DNA of 14,457 nucleotides from NCBI GenBank assembly GCA_024654145.1, contig JANLIM010000022.1, positions 1-14,457 on the forward strand, given 5' to 3'. Both the position numbers and the translations under genes were made by a program. This document shows, piece after piece, positions 11,810 through 14,457 of the stretch; positions within the stretch are counted from its first letter, which is position 1, and each line of letters opens with the position of its first letter. The notes below the pieces were generated by a model. It was given only the letters and a program-made list of their open reading frames with translations, was not told where the DNA came from and searched no databases. Source of the stretch: Candidatus Zambryskiibacteriota bacterium (GTDB lineage: Bacteria; Patescibacteriota; Minisyncoccia; Phycocordibacterales; Zambryskibacteraceae).

Positions 11810-11881
11810 GGCCCTATCGTCTATCGGTTAGGACACAAGCTTTTCAAGCTTGGAAGCCGGGTTCGACTCCCGGTAGGGTCA
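11810..11881 (+). tRNA. tRNA-Glu(TTC)
   Basis: Plus-strand cloverleaf: acceptor GGCCCTA/TAGGGTC with one G-U, D arm GTC/GAC, anticodon stem CAAGC/GCTTG around TTTTCAA (anticodon TTC), T arm CCGGG-TTCGACT-CCCGG, discriminator A. 72 nt; CCA is not encoded. A long hairpin starts at its last base. Confidence 0.95.
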
Positions 11882-11927
11882 TAAATCGCAGAAAGCAGAC
11901 AAACTGCTTTGTCTGCGAGCGATTTAT
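11881..11927 (+). other. Long hairpin abutting the tRNA-Glu 3' end
   Basis: ATAAATCGC (11881-11889) pairs with GCGATTTAT (11919-11927); inside, GCAGACAAA (11895-11903) pairs with TTTGTCTGC (11908-11916) around CTGC, with an internal loop (5 and 2 nt). There is no T-run, so it is not a standard terminator. It may guide 3' trailer processing or begin a structured transcript. Confidence 0.6.
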
Positions 11928-11940
11928 GAAGTCGGAGTCA

Positions 11941-11962
11941 TGTCCCGATACCAATCGGGACA
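11941..11962 (+). other. 9-bp hairpin upstream of the tandem motif
   Basis: TGTCCCGAT (11941-11949), loop ACCA, ATCGGGACA (11954-11962): perfect stem, no T-run. It lies 3 nt before the first tandem motif. Confidence 0.6.
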
Positions 11963-11965
11963 GAC

Positions 11966-12018
11966 GAGACCGGGGCTGGAAAATTCGTGAGTGGCGACGA
12001 GCGAATTATTGTGGCTCA
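11966..12018 (+). ncRNA. Tandem structured motif, copy 1
   Basis: Conserved left block CCGGGGCTGGAAAATTC (11970-11986) and right block GAATTATTGTGGCTCACA (12003-12020) enclose a hairpin with stem AATTCG/CGAATT and a 14-nt loop. An outer pairing of GAG-A-CC (11966-11971) with GGCTC (12012-12016), one A bulged, brings the conserved internal segments together. No known RNA family was recognised. Confidence 0.5.
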
Positions 12019-12027
12019 CACTAAAAT

Positions 12028-12079
12028 AGCCGGGGCTGGAAAATTCATTTCGGGTAGAAATGAATTATTGTGGCTCACA
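12028..12079 (+). ncRNA. Tandem structured motif, copy 2
   Basis: Identical left block (12030-12046) and right block (12062-12079), period 59-60 nt from copy 1. The central hairpin is a different sequence, a perfect 10-bp stem AATTCATTTC/GAAATGAATT with loop GGGTA. The outer stem is AGCC (12028-12031) with GGCT (12072-12075). The rest of the gap to tsaD (12080-12207) is AT-rich with only a small ATGC-GAA-GCAT hairpin near 12089-12099. Confidence 0.5.
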
Positions 12080-12207
12080 TAGATTTGCATGCGAAGCATA
12101 CAATATTAGATTTTAAATTTCGTGAACGTTATACATATATTAGAGTTCTAAGGTCTTGAATGCTCATTCCAATCAAACCTTCATAACCCACCAGTTCGGA
12201 AATCCAG

Positions 12208-12213
12208 TATAAT
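12208..12213 (+). promoter_or_regulatory. -10 element of tsaD
   Basis: Perfect TATAAT ending 8 nt before the GTG start of tsaD; no clear -35 and no SD. It implies a leaderless tsaD mRNA beginning at or near the GTG. Confidence 0.6.
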
Positions 12214-12221
12214 GGGTCATT

Positions 12222-13295
12222 GTGAAAATCCTATCTATAGAAACAAGCTGTGACGAAACCGCCATAGCCTTGCTAGACATAAATGGCCCGCTTGAGCGGC
12301 CAAATATTAAAATACTTGGCAATTCCCTCTTCTCTCAAGTAGCTATCCACGAGCAATATGGAGGGGTCTACCCAATGCTCGCCAAACGTGAACACCAAAA
12401 GAATTTGCCTGTTCTCCTTGAAAAAACTCTTAAAGAAGCCCAAATTGATACCCAGTGTCCACCAATAGATTTTATTGCTGTTACAGCCGGTCCCGGACTC
12501 GAGCCAGCTCTTTGGACTGGTATTACCTTTGCAGAAGAACTGGGCGAAAGATGGAAAAAACCTGTCGTACCGGTTAACCACATGGAGGGCCACATCTTCT
12601 CCGTTCTCTACGGGCTTGCAAAGGATAATCCTTTGCGACTACCAGCTTTAGCCCTACTCGTTTCTGGTGGCCATACCGAACTAGTGCATATAAAAGACTT
12701 TGATCAATACGAAATAATCGGCCACACTGTAGATGATGCTGTAGGAGAAGCCTTCGACAAAGTGGCTCGCATGCTCGGCCTTCCCTACCCTGGAGGACCG
12801 AAAATCTCAGCCTTAGCGGAAAAATCTAGATTTAGGATTAAGGATTTAGGATTTAAGTTTCCCAGACCTATGATTCACTCGGGCAATCTCAACTTCTCTT
12901 TCTCTGGGCTTAAAACTGCCGTACTCTACAAACTAAGAGCTGAAAATAGAGATGATGATGAGTTTAAAGAAAATATGGCGCGAGCGTTTGAAGACGCTGC
13001 TATTGATGTATTAGTTAAAAAAACTCAAACTGCAATAGAAAGCCTAGAAGGCAAGATACATACTCTCATAGTCGGTGGCGGAGTAGCTGCAAATGCATAC
13101 TTAAACCAGAAGCTTAACGATTTTATAAAAGACTTCCCTGAAATTACTCTTTGCCTACCAGAGCGCCCTCTCACCACAGACAATGCAGTTATGATTGGCA
13201 TTGCCGCATATGTAAATATCACTACAAACCCAACACTTCTAAACAACACCAACAAGATAGTTGCGAATGGTAACCTTAAGGTTTCTTCTCGGTGA
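12222..13295 (+). CDS. tsaD: tRNA threonylcarbamoyladenosine transferase TsaD
   Basis: TsaD transfers the threonylcarbamoyl group to A37 of ANN-decoding tRNAs, working with TsaB and TsaE. It starts MKILSIETSCDETAIALLDI, the canonical N-terminus, from GTG 12222. Metal-binding His120 and His124 lie in VNHMEGH, then LLVSGGHTEL (146-155), DDAVGEAFDKVARMLGLPYP (171-190), NFSFSGLKTAV (224-234) and VGGGVAANAYL (284-294). Length is 357 aa, slightly long. Residues 201-212 are encoded by GATTTAGGATT repeats and lengthen a surface loop by about four residues. A TATAAT lies 8 nt before the start. Its 3' end overlaps the opposing surface-protein gene by 20 bp. Its position beside tRNA genes fits its role but may be chance. 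Confidence 0.95.
   Translation: MKILSIETSCDETAIALLDINGPLERPNIKILGNSLFSQVAIHEQYGGVYPMLAKREHQKNLPVLLEKTLKEAQIDTQCPPIDFIAVTAGPGLEPALWTGITFAEELGERWKKPVVPVNHMEGHIFSVLYGLAKDNPLRLPALALLVSGGHTELVHIKDFDQYEIIGHTVDDAVGEAFDKVARMLGLPYPGGPKISALAEKSRFRIKDLGFKFPRPMIHSGNLNFSFSGLKTAVLYKLRAENRDDDEFKENMARAFEDAAIDVLVKKTQTAIESLEGKIHTLIVGGGVAANAYLNQKLNDFIKDFPEITLCLPERPLTTDNAVMIGIAAYVNITTNPTLLNNTNKIVANGNLKVSSR
12829..12857. repeat. GATTTAGGATT-type repeat inside tsaD
   Basis: About four units of GGATT(T)A, the same composition as the inverted repeats at 8186-8214 and 9122-9150. It stays in frame and encodes RFRIKDLGFK in the loop before FPRPM. Confidence 0.65.
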
Positions 13296-14457
13296 TTATC
13301 ACCGTCTGATTGTCCTCTTTGTTTTTGAGTAGAGATTTAGCTTTCTCTGAGCTGACTACGTACCAAGACTTGGCAGAGTCCTTCATAGAGCCGTGTCTGG
13401 AGCGAGTCAGGAACCATATGAGGGAGACAACGAAGGCCACCATAAGTGGGAAAAGTAGAAGCCAAGCTTCGAGGTAGAAAGCACCAGCCCAAGCTAGAGC
13501 AAGCCCGACAATGATAGTAAGCCACTTAGCTGTAAGCATCTTGGTAGCATTTTCTGGAGTATCCGTATAAAGGACATTCTGAAGGACACTTCCTAGGATA
13601 TAAAGGACAACTAGTATAAGCAGGAGCTGGTAAAGAGTCTTCATTATTTCTGTCCCTGACGCTGGCCAGGTGAAGAGTGCCGCCGCTAGGCCGTTCGGCA
13701 TCAGATTGTCCTTTTCGGAAATTTGTCCTTTAGAAACCGTATTCCCTATGAGCGGTATAGACTCCGCCGTAGATGTACCGGCACCTTCTTTATAGCCACC
13801 TAGCTCTTTGGATGCTCCCTTCACTTCTGGGCAGTCGCATGGGCATGGTGTTTTGTCCTTTATAACCTTGGCTGCCCCAAGTACTGCTGGCATTGGTGTA
13901 CCGCAAAGCTTGCTATTGATCTTGGCTAGCGTAAGTTTGTATACATATCCTGTTGGCTGGCTGATACCCCAAGGAGTGAGTATTTCGCTCTTATAGCGGA
14001 GCTGAAACTCTCTCACTGCCTGATCAGTTGCTGCATCAAAGACTCCGTTTATAGTAACGTAGTCAAATTTCTCATACCCCTTAAGGAAAGCTTGGAGACG
14101 GATAACCTGCAGGACGTCATTATTGGCACCAATTCTCATATATGTAGTGATGTAAGGACAGAAGTCAGGGATAGTAGTCGCACCCAACACTTCTCCAGGA
14201 AGAGTACCGCCGCTAGATGACGAGCCTCCACCTCCGCCTCCACCACCTCCACCTCCGCCACCGCCACCGCCTCCGCCCCCACCTCCACCGCCTCCACTAG
14301 TAGCGAGCTGAATCACTACTGAGTCAGAGGCGTTGTCAGTCCCATCTGTACAATCCAAAGTCAAAGTCGTTGGATTGCCGACAGATGGATACCAAGGGTG
14401 GTCTGCAGGGATTGGGCCACCGTTACCGTTGAGATCTACACCTGATTCTCCTCCTGG
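13276..14457 (-). CDS. Cell-surface protein with poly-Gly linker, peptidoglycan-binding-like domain and three membrane segments (5' end outside window)
   Basis: The frame is open to the right edge, so the N-terminus is missing. In order on the visible part: the end of an extracellular Ig/cadherin-like domain (NPTTLTLDCTDGTDNASDS), 24 consecutive glycines (14224-14295) followed by four serines, then GEVLGA, and a peptidoglycan-binding-like domain with LQAFLKGYEKFDYVTINGVF and AVREFQLRYKSEILTPWG. After a variable Cys-containing linker (CPCDC) come three hydrophobic segments (about LLLILVVLYILGSV, WLTIIVGLALAWAGAF, LLLFPLMVAFVVSLIW) and a charged cytoplasmic tail. The GEVLGA plus domain arrangement is typical of Parcubacteria envelope proteins. 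It probably anchors an exported adhesin-like region to the wall and membrane. The function of the missing part is unknown. Confidence 0.85.
   Translation of the reverse strand, partial: PGGESGVDLNGNGGPIPADHPWYPSVGNPTTLTLDCTDGTDNASDSVVIQLATSGGGGGGGGGGGGGGGGGGGGGGGGSSSSGGTLPGEVLGATTIPDFCPYITTYMRIGANNDVLQVIRLQAFLKGYEKFDYVTINGVFDAATDQAVREFQLRYKSEILTPWGISQPTGYVYKLTLAKINSKLCGTPMPAVLGAAKVIKDKTPCPCDCPEVKGASKELGGYKEGAGTSTAESIPLIGNTVSKGQISEKDNLMPNGLAAALFTWPASGTEIMKTLYQLLLILVVLYILGSVLQNVLYTDTPENATKMLTAKWLTIIVGLALAWAGAFYLEAWLLLFPLMVAFVVSLIWFLTRSRHGSMKDSAKSWYVVSSEKAKSLLKNKEDNQTVIITEKKP
14224..14295. repeat. Poly-glycine codon tract (24 GGN codons)
   Basis: On the minus strand 24 consecutive GGN codons, mixing GGA, GGC, GGT and one GGG without a simple repeating unit. 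The protein tract is uniform while the DNA is not. Confidence 0.9.

Noticed and set aside
11970..12079. CRISPR array
   Set aside because: Only two units, split conserved blocks around self-paired centres, and no cas genes; the pattern is that of a structured motif.

Overview
The window looks like a chromosomal segment of a Patescibacteria (CPR) bacterium, most likely of the Parcubacteria group. The signs are compact and diverged housekeeping proteins, a cell-surface protein with a poly-glycine linker and a GEVLGA segment before a peptidoglycan-binding-like domain, a solitary 23S-IVP four-helix bundle protein, a REP-associated tyrosine transposase, short repeats that run into coding regions, and tRNA genes without an encoded CCA. 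The placement comes from protein family features read by eye, not from a database search.

Layout, left to right. Position 1-1149 holds the 3' part of rpsA (ribosomal protein bS1), closed by a strong terminator. Next is an unknown GC-rich gene (1265-1729) with its own Shine-Dalgarno site and terminator, then a highly structured gap (1796-1916). A short pth (minus strand) diverges from lepB, which overlaps a HisRS-like paralogue by one base. A RAYT gene follows, flanked by two REP palindromes and carrying a third inside its reading frame. The next block is rpsU, ybeY, ftsA and ftsZ: translation, rRNA maturation and cell division. Between ftsZ and an AhpF-like thioredoxin reductase lies a 965-bp unit bounded by imperfect inverted repeats. 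It holds two divergent genes, a GrpB-like nucleotidyltransferase-fold protein and a 23S-IVP family four-helix bundle protein.

From 10133 to 11394 there are two orphan genes, a GC-rich secreted membrane-anchored protein and a small PD-(D/E)XK-like protein. A tRNA cluster follows: Val(GAC) and Ser(CGA) on the minus strand, Glu(TTC) on the plus strand. Downstream of tRNA-Glu is a 340-bp gene-free region packed with hairpins, including two tandem copies of a structured motif whose central helices differ in sequence but both stay paired. tsaD and the convergent 3' end of a large surface protein close the window.

Two styles of gene start coexist. Several core or mobile genes (ftsZ, rpsU, RAYT, the divergent pair, tsaD) have a -10-like hexamer only 6-8 nt before the start codon and no Shine-Dalgarno site, which suggests leaderless mRNAs. 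The three unrecognised orphan genes instead have clear Shine-Dalgarno sites and a hairpin terminator. The strongest candidates for something undescribed are the tandem motif at 11966-12079, the inverted-repeat-bounded pair at 8186-9150, and the RAYT/REP locus with a REP inside the transposase gene.
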